64,000 nucleotides of DNA from contig JASSKH010000020.1 in NCBI GenBank assembly GCA_031763025.1, positions 496,001-560,000 of the forward strand. Reading direction: 5' to 3'. Positions 23,399-35,977 of this stretch are shown here, piece after piece; the first letter of the stretch is position 1; each line of letters opens with the position of its first letter. The notes beneath the pieces are model-generated. The model was not told the DNA's origin. It worked only from the letters and a program-made list of their open reading frames with translations, and ran no database searches. The DNA comes from Macrocystis pyrifera. Lineage: Eukaryota > Sar > Phaeophyceae > Laminariales > Laminariaceae. The position numbers were made by a program, and so were the translations under genes.

Positions 23399-26022
23399 AC
23401 CCTCATACACTGGAAAGCAAACATAGACCTTGCGATTTGTTGTACTGGACTTGCAGCGACGAATGCACGGTTGTTTCAATCAACTAAACCATAATAATCG
23501 GCAGATCGTGAAACAAAGTGACATCCGCAAATGAGAACCTCTGTAAAAAAACTCGTACCAGGTATATACGTGTATACTTCAACTTTCCTTGGCCCCTGAA
23601 AGCACTCTATATACTGCGAACAGCTGAAGTTAAAATTATACGACATACGGGTACTGGGTATCCGATATCCTCGAGACACATGTAGCGGAAAGACGAACCT
23701 TCATGCTCGTGGGACAGGTGAATGCGAAAACCCGACGCGCACTGCTGCCGGCGGGGCGAAGCACAGAGGCGTCCCTACTGCTGCTGTTCCGCCCGCTACT
23801 ATTAAAATTAATACTGGTAATATAGCATTAATATTAGTACTACTACGCCTCCTGCGATCGCACACGCGTGTTGTAAAAAAAAGAGACACTGCTGTACGAA
23901 ACAAAAAGGAAGTAAGGTTGACGGTCATGTTTGAGGTTTGGAGGGCTCAGGTACTCGATGACCAGTATGACAAGCTGTAGGACCGTGTGTGATTGGAGAC
24001 AAAATTATGAAGATGTTACTGGCATAGTCAGTCCTCAGTACGATAATGCTGCATATCAGGTATGTATATATCTTTCAAGATCGTTGTCAACTTTACAACA
24101 ATTAAAACTTGTTTTTAACGCGGTTTTAAGTCCAAATACAATGTGCATGAAGGTCACATTGTTCTCGTACGTAACCCTTTGGTTTTTGTAGTTCTATCCT
24201 TTCATAACTTTACGAGTCAATAGTTTAAATTGGGCGTTGGTGTGGATTCTTGTTGGTTGTCTCGAACAGGTAACCCCAGGAAATATCTACACTGCGGACG
24301 ACGATTCCGAAGTGCAGACCACGCTACCCAATTTTGAGTCAAAAACATCCGTAAAGATTCGGGTACACTGATTGTGAACTCTACTCGAAGTCTGAAAATG
24401 ACGGCGGTGAAGTTTCGGAGCAGTTTCATCCGCTTTTTTTCCGAGGCGTGCCTCGTCCGAGAGAAAGATCGGGCCGACTGAAACAGAATAATCGTCGGAA
24501 GATCGCTGCGTGACCCAACGGAGAGGACGATCGGCACGAGCGAAGCCCAATTTAGTCATGATATACGCACCTGGAATAATAGACGTATTATGAAAATATG
24601 CAGGAAACAAATCATACGTAGGTGAATGCATTATGTCTGGTATTTGATATTTGATAGACCGAGTACCACGAGTACAAGGGACATAATTATTAATAGTGGT
24701 CCGGCGTCTGTTGCACCCAGCGCAACAGGCGACGCGCAACACGCCTGCTGCGCGAATAAAAAGCACGCAGGCCCCCCGCAGGGGCCCGCCGGAGTAAAAA
24801 AAAATGCGATATATTCGCGAGCATATTCCCGAAAACCAAGCAACAACGTGCGTTTAATCGCCTCTCCCGAACCTCGAAAAGGCGTGTATCGGGATCGGAA
24901 CCTACTTTTTTTTTTTTCTACTATATATAGAAAAAGGGCCTAAAAACATCGCCTGCGCCTAATTAGAAAAGGGCGTCCAACTTGTTTTTTCGCCAAAGTC
25001 GACTTTGTAAAACTGGGTTTCAATTCGATTTTCGCCTACGGCGAAAAAAACAAAGCCCGCAAAAAACACCCAAAACGTTGCACGCCCAAAACCGCCTGTT
25101 GAACTGCGCGCTATCAGGCCCTCCGAGGCTGTAGCGGAAAACGGTCATTTTGACCAAAATGTTGCGCCAGCGCAACAGCTATTAATAGTTATATCCCTGA
25201 CGATTACCCGTACGAGCGCCAAGATTGTGACTGCCTACATACATCAAATATTACATGTACATTGTCCCGGTTCGACTCTCTTATGCCGGTGTCAAGGGGA
25301 GCAGGAATCTCGGGCTTTGCTAAGAGCAATCGGGTCTTAGTGCGGTTTCAACAGGACGTCAATAGATGTTTGTGGAAGGTTGTCAAACGAACAACAGCGG
25401 TCCGCGCACAGGACCTGAGAGCGGGTGAGCTGAACTTAGGTATACCTGTGGGTCATATTGGACCAAAGACACGTACACCCTAAAGACACGTACGTAACAC
25501 AATACGCTACTAGTAGTAGTAGTAGAACTTACCGCAGCCCAGGCGTTGGGAAACCTCATGTTCTACCTGTTTTTAACGTGGTTCAAGCGAAGTACACACG
25601 GATTTGTGTACGCTGCCTAGCTCTCGAGCGGTTTCCTTGAACTGGATGAAAGTACTACTGCTAGAGAGACAAAATATAAATTTACCTACACTGCTGTGTC
25701 TTTCCTTTGTATGCGGTCTCCGGTCGCCTCGGTTCGGTCGCCTCGGTTCCGATGTCTGAGAAAACAGTGTGCGGACGTATTTAGGGCATACGTACATAAG
25801 TATGCATATTTCACGTTTTCTTCAGAGAGAGGTGCACGATGTGTTTCAGTTGTGATCCGTACTGCTGAAATTTGGATGCACAGCACCCTGGTCACAGAGG
25901 ATGGTTAGTGTACACCACCTCGCGTAGAGGTGGAGTCAGGTTTGGTATTGCCAAAATATACGTATGTCGATCAAGCAGTTCCGCGAGGATGGTCAAGAGT
26001 TTTTCATTTATTTCTCATATTG
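23399..26022. other. No supported gene; unassigned open frames
   Basis: A minus-strand frame of 159 codons (24287-24766) reads protein-like in places (YIMTKLGFARADRPLRWVTQ), but I cannot assign it or find splice partners. A minus-strand frame at 23701-23928 has one hydrophobic stretch. The segment 24690-25190 has weakly matching inverted ends (see rejected items). Confidence 0.4.
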
Positions 26023-26369
26023 TTTTTTTTTTTTTTGTTTTTTTTTTTTTACTTATCACTTTCACTTTCCAGCCTAATTCGTAAGAGGTTTTACCCTCGA
26101 GGACCTTTTGGACAAGCCGTGGTCACAGGTGTCTTCCCTTATTCCCCCCGGTACGTGCCTTTTATTTTTTATCGCGCATACAGTTCAGCATTCCCACTGC
26201 TCGTCGATTTTCATCGAATGTAGCTAACTCACGCTCTCGCGCTTTTTTCCGCTGATCAATCTCTTTTATGCAAGAAAAAGCCCCTACGAGCATGCACTCG
26301 GTGAGACTTGAACCCACGAAATTGATCTTGATAGGCACGCGGACCACCTACCAAGCCACCGGAGACGCC
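26023..26369 (-). mobile_element. tRNA-derived SINE-like element
   Basis: Read on the minus strand from 26369, GGCGTCTCCGG is followed by an A box (TGGCTTGGTAGG), a B box (GGTTCAAGTCT) and a perfect five-pair T stem. The acceptor ends do not pair, so it is not a functional tRNA. A 220-base body follows, ending in two A14/A13 blocks split by one C (T runs at 26023-26050 on the plus strand). Head, body and A tail in this order fit a SINE. No target duplication is clear. Confidence 0.5.
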
Positions 26370-29300
26370 GCATATATACATGGCGAGAAACATCGCTCGT
26401 GGCGTGTGTATTTTATTCAATTTGAGTACATACCAGTTTCTACCTGAAATGTAACATGATGTTTTTACGCTACCCGAAACCAAGCAGACGGGCCGGTGAC
26501 TGAACGGAGACCTGAATGAGGGTGAGGGAGCTGCTTCTGTTCAACTCTCTGTTGCTGCTATAGATTCAGGAGCTGGGCGTACATCAGTGGGATCCGCATT
26601 TCAGCAATACCCGGTACCAGGCATTATACTCTTAATGAGAATGACACTGGTTCAAAATGTCTGAACATACAAGAAATTGGTTGCAAGAAAACTAGCTCAA
26701 AATGCTCAAAACCATACAAAAAAGGTCAAACAAGAAACAGAGACGATCGACTTACCCAACATAAAAATCGAGGCTACCCGGGACTTTGCCACTTGAAGAG
26801 AAACGCTAAAATTCACATCATCTAACTGTTGTTAATACAAAATAGTTTTGCCGTCAAGAGGGCCTCGTCAAGAAGGACGTGTTACAAAATTTATGAAGGC
26901 CGGCTCAGAGTAAAATCCCCTGCTGCCAGAAACGCAACATACACACCCGTGAGCCCGTGGCCCAGTCAGAATGTTCGAGAAGATCCCCGCATTTTGTGCT
27001 CATCCGTGACATGCAGCTTTCGCGGTGCGCAAATAGCAAGCAAGAAACGTGGAGCAAGGTTCCATTTTGACGGATAACATCACGAGCAACCGTGAAATTA
27101 TATGCTACGTAGCTGACGAAAGCATACAAAAAAAATGTTCGACGTTGGACGCCAAGTTGGCCGTTCTTAACAGTGAGCCGCCACTATATTCCGGTTCGTA
27201 CACGCCTGGTTCCAGGTATTAACGAACAAAATCGAGCAATCTAGCGGAGACAAATCCCCAGATAGCTTGATGATAAAGTTATAACGCCGTCTGAATCAGC
27301 GACGCGCGCAATTTTAGCCGCATACATACGTAGTGGTAGCGGTACCTGGCGCTTCGTGCCCCAAAGAACACGATCGGGGGCTGCTTGATTTAGTTGTCGT
27401 ATCCAAGTCAAATCCCAGCGATCCCCAAAAAAAAAAAAAAAAACGTACTTGATCGTCAATCTAAAATCGAAGTAGGCATCAAGCCCAGCAAATACAAGAA
27501 GCGGCCGCAAACCAAAAAGCATCACAAATCACGAAAAACTTATAAAACGGTGCTGTCAAGGACGCCATGGCTACATGGACGTATAGATACCATCTCACTA
27601 GGCCCTTGCATTTCCTGCTGCAGGTTACTTACACGAAAGGGTTCTTGCCGGGTTCTCTCCTGGTGTTCAGGTCTTCGGACGACTTGGTTCGGCCTTGTGT
27701 CGTCTGACAGGAGGGGCGAGCGCCCTTCCTTGTCTCGGCAGCCGCACGAGATAATAATGCCTGCCATGCATGATGAGGGGACACACCGTATGCCCCCCGC
27801 TATGTGCAGATACGGCCTGCACCAAACATGGTGCAGATTGTTCAACGTCAATCTGAACGTTGTACGTCGGTCCAGACGAATCCACCCCCAGGCCCTACCT
27901 GAACCCGAACCCGAACCCGAACCCGAACCCGAACGTTTTGGGGGACTCGAGGTAGGCGGAGGCAGCTACGCGGCTCCACTTGGTGTTTTGGTGGCATTTC
28001 CCGCCGAAACCACCGGGCGACCGAAAGACTCGCATTGACCACTATGACCTGCATTTTGCACCAAGTTTTGTACAAGCCTCTCCTGCACATAGGTGAGTCA
28101 CAACGTCCACACGTACTTGGTACCATGTACAAGCTAAACTGATGTACGTGAATTTCGGCCTGAAAGAAGCGATCAAAATCTCCAAACTTATCTCCTCCTG
28201 ATGGTCTGCATGTTTGTTCCCGAAGGACTCCGCAATAACGTCACACGTTACATGCTTCACACGTCACATGCTGCACCATACGTGTGTTTTCATATAAAAC
28301 TGTTTTTTCCACCCGTTCACATCCCCTCTCAAAAAGTGTCCGCACTATTAATACTGTTTCAGTCGTTATCGTACCCGTTAAGGTTTTTGGGAAATTTTCA
28401 GCGCTCCAGCTCCTTTCCGTGACCACGGACCCCTTCATTCAACACTCAATATGTGAACGACAATAAGTGTTAACAAGTTCAAGGCTCACACGTGTTAAGA
28501 ATGCGTCCTAGGGGTGATCTTAGGGCCTATCCCATCTTTGAGCGTATCAGGTTTAGGTCAGTCTTCATTACAGGCCCGCTCACCCGCGCCTATCGCATAC
28601 GTACCAGTGAAAAACAAGACTCATGCCTTTTTATCTTTCTTCCTGTTCATGTTATCTTTTCCGTTCCCCCTCCGAAATATTGACGAGACAACCTTGGAAT
28701 AAATTCGCTGTACTTTGAAAAATCGCAAAAAGCTGTTCCTAGAAAAAAAGCGAGCAACCGTCCGTATTTTTCTACTACTGCTGTAACAGGTAACCATGAA
28801 GTCCGTGGCTGGAACCCGCGGATTCGTTCAAGCTTACTTTGATACTTATTCTCGAGTCCAGCAAACTGCTGTACGACCCAGCAGTGTTCAATTTTCGCTG
28901 AACGTGTAACGTGCTTGCCTGGGCAAACCAACCTACGCTAGGTGGACGTCTGTATCTACAGTACGTGGGCGAAGGAAAATAACATGAACGAACCCCCCCC
29001 CATTTTTCTCGCCTTGCTAGCTGTTTCCGGCTTGGCTGAAATGCCAAGAGCCTGTTCTGCTTGTAAATTTGAAGTGAGGCCATTACCGAAGCGGCCTGCA
29101 ATTCGAACCTTGCAACAAGAGTGCACATCGCTGCGAATACACTACTACTGGACCACCTCACGAATGAGTGCTCTACTCATATCACAACACACATGTCGTT
29201 GAGTAGACTGCGTGGAAGTGCGCCGAGGGAATCGCAAAAATGACGACAACCAACCATCTTTGACGCAGTAGGTCTTACGGTTTCATGAAACAAGACGGAG

Positions 29301-30042
29301 ACGACGCTAATACAAACACGGGACCAGAGATGGCCTGCTTCATCGGTCGTGATCGAAGCAGCTGTGGTCAGAGGTGCACAGGTGGCCACTTGTGGGTACG
29401 TTGCGGGACGTTTTGTGGCGAACCACAACCTTCCGTAGCATGTTGCGGCGACAGGAAAAACGTATTACCGCAACGCTTGCGTAACGTAACAAGTGCACCT
29501 CGACTGTCAGACGTCCTGTCGTGAACTTTTAATTACATGTGACGGTGTCGTTAGTTTGTGGATGTTCTTGCAACGATAGTTTGAGGGTTTTTTTTTTAAT
29601 TTAACATGCATGACACATTTTTCGATTAATTGTATACTGTTGTTTGTATGTATGTTGTTATATGTACTGGTATGATATATATATATATGGACGAAATATA
29701 ACATGTCATATTGAACGAAAGAAAAGTCGGGCTTGTTGAGGGGTACTGAATCGTTGGCATGTTTGAGAAGAAGGGATGGGGAAGAGGGGCATGAGGTTGA
29801 CAGTCGGTGCAGTTAAACTGCGAAATGCCGTTTACCGCGTAAGTATCTGCAACAATGATGTTTGCATCGTACAAGAGGTGAGTTTGCGTCGATCGCAATT
29901 CTTTATCAAAATATTTGGACATGTGACCGAAGATTGTACATGAAAAGTCTCATTACAAAAACACATCACTTGGTTATTGCGTGGGCAGTTTGTACAGTGC
30001 TCTCTATTGTTAGCATTACGTCTGATCTTCATCCTTCGTCAC
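26370..30042. other. No supported gene
   Basis: It holds an A18 run (27424-27441), the hexanucleotide repeat at 27901-27934 and an AT-rich stretch near 29580-29690. A 214-codon open frame at 27394-28038 plus spans both low-complexity runs and is not credited. Confidence 0.4.
27901..27934. repeat. (GAACCC)n hexanucleotide repeat
   Basis: Five full units and part of a sixth. In the plus frame it would encode alternating Pro-Glu, and on the minus strand Arg-Val. The unit is one base off the CCCTAA telomere repeat, but nothing else suggests a telomere. Confidence 0.85.
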
Positions 30043-31149
30043 TGTAATGCATTAGGGGACCGGTGCATTAACGGACCGAACATAGGCTTTGTGCGTTGGG
30101 GACCGGTGTACTAAGTTTTTGCTCACGGGACCGGTACAACGAGGTGACCTCGATCATATTGCCTATATAATGGTTGTACCAAGGCACCGAATCCACGATG
30201 CCGTGCCAAGGAACCGATTTAGTGTGCATTCCGATCAACGTTTACACGTTGAAAGATGTTTCTCGTCGAGGTTGTTGTATTCGAGACCTTTCGTCGTGTC
30301 GTCGCAATCGTAGTTTCGCAGTCGACCGAGATCACCCCCTTCCCTATACGTTTGCAAAACTGACCCACCCGTGGTGTTTTCGACGATGTATCGAATTTTA
30401 TGTGTAAATAGATAGATGGCTCTGGATAGGTGGGGGATCACAATACATGTTGGCAGTTTGATCGGTAGGAATTAGGTTTGGAAGCCATGGATAGTCTTCT
30501 GGTGGCAGCTTTCTGTGCACGAAATCGTTCGAGATATCAACGTAATTGTGAAACAAATGACTGCATCGCTCCGGTCCGAACAAGGCCTGCGCTTGCACCG
30601 ATACATCAGTGATGAATTCATTACTGCGTTCTCACAACAAAGCGAACTTGAACGGTACGAACACGCAGTGGATTCGATACGAATAGGAATAAGTCAAAGG
30701 ATTGGGTTTGAAGAAAAGACTAGTCCTCATCTGCAAACGAATATGTCGGTTTATGACACTTTGCCTGCATCGACCGTTCATACCGAATATGAAATCGGAG
30801 TCTGCCGTCATCTGGTTTTTAACAATGACTTAGGCTTCACGTGTTAAACTTTAGGAATAATAACCTCAAACATTGTTTGACTCAAACTAGAAATCGTAGT
30901 TGGTATCATTATCCCAGGTAGAGAACTCTTGACGAAGAATATGCGCAGAGCTACGACTGCGACGACACGACGAAAAGTCTTGAACAATCTGGACGAATAA
31001 ATATGTTTCAACGCGGAAACGTTGAACGGGATGCACACTAAACCGGTCCTTTAGCACACCGCCATGAACTCGGCCCCATGGTACATCGGCTATCTAGGCA
31101 AAAATGATCGATGCGGTCCCCTAGTGCACCGGTCCCCTAAAGCATTGCA
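30043..31149. mobile_element. Fold-back element B, 1.1 kb
   Basis: The ends are TGTAATGCATTAGGGGACCG on the left and, in reverse, TGCAATGCTTTAGGGGACCG on the right, each followed by GTGCA. These are nearly the same as the ends of element A. The arms are about 283 bases (30043-30325) and 212 bases (30938-31149). They share AACGTTTACACGTTGAAA / AACGTTTCCGCGTTGAAA and CGTCGTGTCGTCGCA. The left arm carries an extra copy of the GGACCGAACATAGG...GGACCGGTGTACTA module. The centre includes a 110-codon open frame (30515-30847 plus). Confidence 0.75.
30515..30847 (+). CDS. Unassigned open frame in the centre of element B
   Basis: 110 codons with no introns. The first 65 residues (HEIVRDINVIVKQMTASLRS and onward) are rich in charged and helical residues. 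Their spacing loosely recalls the histone H3 core (LVREI ... ALQEAxExYLVxLFED ... HAKR). The resemblance is weak, with gaps. The 3' part is unlike H3. It could equally be chance. Confidence 0.2.
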   Translation: MHEIVRDINVIVKQMTASLRSEQGLRLHRYISDEFITAFSQQSELERYEHAVDSIRIGISQRIGFEEKTSPHLQTNMSVYDTLPASTVHTEYEIGVCRHLVFNNDLGFTC

Positions 31150-34100
31150 CCACAGCACTCAATCTGGCGACCGTTTGAACATGAGGCTGGCGACCGGCGG
31201 CTGTCAAGGAGCCCTTTGTACACACTTAGTATATGTGGAATAAATCATAAACGCGAAACTTGGGTGTACTGATGTACTGTGTAGTTGGTAGCAACACCAG
31301 TGGAGTGTGATGGCAATACACACAGGACACCTATACCTTCGTAAACGCGAAATAGAAAACAGGATTCAAGCTTAGGCTGGAGTTTCCTTGTGCAACGTTG
31401 TTTTTCTGGGCCCTTCTTTTTCGACAAGATTTTTGCATTTCGCCCGCAGGAAATCGACTTGTTTTCATCACTTGGCCTAGAAAGTGTCTGTATTCGTGTT
31501 AAAACCGTTGTCCGACGTCCGCCCCGCCCCGTCACTGGCCTTTCCCTATTCAGAACCGGCACCGACTTTGTGACGCTAAGCTGGTTACAGAAAAATAGTA
31601 ACAAATCACCTTTGAGCAAAAACACAAAGTATATACCAGCAGTGAAACTCTCAATTCTCAACATACCCACGTGACCGCATCACCAAGGGCAACACATCGG
31701 TCAAGCTGATTTTGCGGTGGTAGCTGTAGATAGTGAGATGTGGGAATTGTTCGTGATCTTTGCGGAGGCGTTGTTACGCAGGCATTTGAAAGCAGTCAAA
31801 CTAAAGCCGACCCGATTCTTCTTTTTAGAACAATTCCCTGCCAATACGTCGAATGACTCTACGCTAGACCTATAGACATGATGCTATCAGCATGAGAGAG
31901 TCTTCAGCGATACCTGTTATGTTATGGAAGCAGTAGAAGAATGGTGCAAGAAACGCCCGGCAAGAATACTGACACGTTGTATTGTGCTATTTGGAAACCG
32001 TAGGGGGACTATTTACTTTCACGGAAATCCGTTTAGACACTGGTACAAGACGATATACAGAAATATATTTAGCAGGGATGTTTTTCATTGCCATACTCGA
32101 GGTATTTCGGTCTTGAATATTTTTGGTGGTTGTCGTACTGAACGGGACACGAGCGTCTTCATTATTGCGTCGTCAAGCACCGGCACCTGTTAATAGGCGT
32201 TTCGGCCACACGTGGTACTTGCAACGAGAGTACTGGATATACGGTCAAGATCCGTGTTTCGTAGGTATAAAAACGTTGTCGCAATAGACCAGAAGCTCGA
32301 TCTTATAGGACTCTATTCACCCTCTTTGGGCCCAATAACGTACCACCCATTGTGGGAACGTAGCTTTGCCTCCCGCGGCACCTTCAACGCGGACATGTAA
32401 GGAGGTATACCATCCGCCTGGAGAAATGCAATTATTTGAGTAAAGGCTATAATATTTTCATCAGTGACATAGTCATGGCGCTATGCTCCCTTGCATGAAA
32501 TAAGGCATTTTGTTTTGCTCTTTTGCTATCCACTTCCAACGTCAAGTACACCTGAACACCTCGTGATTCGTGCTGTAGTTCCTGTGAGGAGCTATAGCTG
32601 TCCGCAAGTGAAATGCAAACATTCAGTCAAAGGTTGTTTCTTGTTTTTATTTTGTGTACCCTTACTATGGACCAGTTGTGACCACTGCAGCACCTCCAAA
32701 ATCGAAGTGTGGGTCTTTGTTGGGAACCTGCGGGAGATAAATCTCAAGAGAAACGTACCCTGGTGTATTGAACTTTTTCCGAGTCACGGTCGCTCGCCGG
32801 CATCCACCAACCAGCCGAAATTGTAAACGCCGCGAGTTTAAAACGCGATGGCTTCTTCTGCTCCGATAAACATCTAGAGAGTAGAGTCACCGGCCGGCCC
32901 GGGGACCAGGAGACGCTTGGGTGCGATCGTGGGTCAAAGTTACCCCCCCCAAAAGAAAGAGAAAAACGTTAAGTGCCTCCTTAGGCGAAATAAATAGTTT
33001 TCCGTGACGGTCAACACGATCGTTTTCGTGTGGTCACGAAACGTAACCCAGATGCGTTTCGTTTTCGAGGTCGTTTTGTACGCATGTGCGAAGTCGTTTG
33101 AAGCTGGAACGTGGCGGCTTTCGCTAGTACCAAGTGGTACCAACAACTCTAGCGCACGGCATGTGATAAAAACGTAGTGCGTGAGAGACATCATCGTAAA
33201 GGCTGGCAAGATGCCGCCCGGCACATGTATCTGTCCAATGATGCCCTGTTCAATTCTAGTTGAACACCACACCAACAGCCGAATTGAACATCAAGGCACC
33301 TCCAGGGATGGTGACAAGTCGGAAGTGTTTAAGGCTCCGGATGGTGCTGAGCCTACTGACATAGTCGGACACAGACCACCCGGAAATTGAGTAGCCGTGT
33401 TTTAGCCTATCTCAATGCCGCTGGGAAGGGCAGAAGTGTATCTGCAGGAGATCAAGCATCGCCGCAGAGCGTGGGTCCAGTCTAAAGGCAAACCACGCAT
33501 GTTGTAAGTATTGGGTGAGGATTCAATTACCAGGTAGTGATTTGGGCACTGTGTACGAAAGTACAAACGACTTGTTTTTTTTTTTATTTCACAAGCAAAT
33601 TGAAAAATTTCAATTTGGATGTTCTCTAGCGTTTACAGGGTGGCAAACCGTCGATTGATTACTACACCGTCGCTCCTGTCTGTTGATACGATTTCTGGGC
33701 AACCGATGAGGGAAAACCGCCTTTTTCTATTCGACACCTATCGAGGCGGAAGGCGCGAAGCCGCGACAAAGAAAAAAATGGACTAAAAACGAGAGACGAA
33801 ATATTTAATCTCAAACCACGCACAGACACGGCGTGAAGAACAACTTCACATAACAGCGACTTGGTCGGAAAGCCATTTGTTTTGAGATGAACTCCCGGTG
33901 AATATGCTGGCGATTTGTTTATTGTACGCTGGGTGGCCAATCTGTATGTGCTACATTCGGTAGAACCAATCGTATTTACTCAATAGGACGGCGTTGGCCA
34001 CCAGAGCTGCCGTCTTAAGGATAGATTGGGTAGACCATACCAGATGTCGACTAGGATATGACGTGGTGAAAACAGAAGCTAATGTTTTCTCGATCTATAT

Positions 34101-35977
34101 TGAAACGAACCTTCTGGAATGTGGAACAAACCTCCGATAAAAATGCGCTGGACATAGTCTGTTCGAGATCGGAACGGATGTTTTGGTGTTGTATAAATAA
34201 TAAGAGGAAACAATTGTATATCCAGACGTCGTGGTACATGGCGGCATTCTATTGTAGCAGTTTAACACATTGTGGCCCAGGACGACAGCAAAAAAATATT
34301 ATTTTTCTGGCATTCTTGGTCCGTTGTTTAAATACACGTACCTGTAGTTTGTCGCCATTAACCAAGGGCATCAACGCCAACTTGAACGTCTATCAGGTCC
34401 ATATGGTTAGTGTATATGGCTGGTGTATCAGCAAACCGCCAACTGTCTTATTCATGCGATTCGTGTTCTCGAAACTCCACCCTGGTTTCGGCTTTCACCC
34501 GTTACTTACAACTCCGGATCAATTGTATGTGTGTGCATTCGGATGTCCCCTCTTCGACGGAATATCTATTCTGTCACCGAAAAAGGTTGTTAAGGAAATG
34601 AGGTACACACTCGGCACATAGTACTTTGAGAATTATCTCGAGCGTTAAAATCGTCCACAATGCAGCCACGACGTAAAATGTTCAGTGTAGGCGTAAAGAA
34701 CAACGAATGCTATAGCTTGCATTATGAATCCGAATAGCGACGCCCGCACGTCCAAGCGCTTTCTATCGCGCAGGCCTTGGGTGTCACTGGTGAAGAATCA
34801 TTTCGACACAAATCACTGTGCCAGTGTAGTAGGGGCGGATTGTCTCCGACGGCCGAGATTCTACACCAGCTGTCGCCTGGCCTTGTAACTGTCGCCGTGT
34901 CGTTGATGTCTCGTTCATGAAGACGCGCGCCTGCACATGCAACGAACACACGGCTGCGTTTAGTTCGCAATCAGGGGGAAAAGGTTATTTAATGACGAAT
35001 TCTTTGATTAAGAGAGGGAATTTTCGACAATGTAGTCACGTGTAGTGACCGACCTTGTAGGACATCGTGAACATTACCTCGCACAAGTGTGTTTGTGGGG
35101 CGAGTTCAAACATGAATGTGTTCATCATCGTTTCCAATGGGCGACGTTAACCAGCAAAAAACTATGATGAGGTTGGGGATCTGACTACCTGCTTTGTCAG
35201 ACGCCTTCTACGATAGAGACGCGCAAGGTTTATTCGTCCCAGTAGAGATTTATTGCCACCCCAAATCTGATTCTGGAGAATGGCGTACGTTTAACCCCAT
35301 GAGCAACCCTGTTTGCCTGAACATGCCCTGTAATGTACTGTGAACTCGAGAGTTCAATGTCGACATGAGCTGGGCCAAAGAGCACCTGAATTGGGGTTTA
35401 GTTTCTGCGAAAAAGTGCTACCTCTATAGTATCACGCATCAACAACTTTTTAAACACATATGTGACGTTTCGACCAAATCGAAGTTGTGGCACAAATATT
35501 TAACGCACGTCATAATTGTTCAAGAGCACACCGTGAAACTGTCGTGTTATGTACATCAAAATGCCTGTGAAATAGTTCACGACCGATGGCATGGTTCATA
35601 CCACCCTTGAGCTTCAGGAAGAGGCGGGGCATATCCCGACGCTTGCGTGCTCGTTCGGCTTGGTGTAGGCCTAAATGTATATGGATGTGCTATGTCAAGA
35701 GTCACACGGATGAGTACAACATGTTCATGAATGCGTTCCTTCAAGTGAACCAGCTAATCATCCATATTCGAGTACTGTGTGCAGTATGCAGAGTTTGTTC
35801 TTCCCCTATCCCATGGTGTCTGTGCATATCGTACTGACCACGTACTATTGTTGATTACAGAAATATATATGTACAAAATGATTCTGTTGGATGATACACG
35901 TTAGTGAGTGCGTAGCCTCATACATGTTTCATGGTGTCTCTACATTTGCATGCGTCGTCAGTTCCTCACACCTGCAG
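31150..35977. other. Downstream of the subtilase gene; no supported gene
   Basis: The longest open frame is 179 codons (34082-34621 plus); it has no domain or splice support. A T-run lies at 33574-33584. I see no clear AATAAA polyadenylation signal within 200 bases after the subtilase stop at 35978. Confidence 0.4.

Noticed and set aside
24690-25195. Transposon with inverted ends around ATTAATAG...GCGCAAC
   Set aside because: The inverted match needs gaps, the ends are not sharp, no target duplication is visible and there is no second copy in the window.
26290-26369. Functional tRNA gene
   Set aside because: The A box, B box and T stem are good, but the two acceptor strands do not pair and no clear anticodon stem forms; a SINE head fits better.
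27394-28038. 214-codon plus-strand open frame with a Pro-Glu repeat
   Set aside because: It begins in an A18 run (Lys stretch) and passes through the GAACCC array. Nothing else in it looks like a domain, and overlapping frames on the other strand are equally open.
34082-34621. 179-codon plus-strand open frame as a gene
   Set aside because: There is no recognisable domain, AT-rich codon content like the surrounding spacer, and no splice sites or relatives to support it.
35365-35610. Tc1/mariner transposase fragment (SWAKEHLNW)
   Set aside because: Only nine residues resemble the family; the downstream catalytic text does not follow in any frame and no inverted ends were seen.
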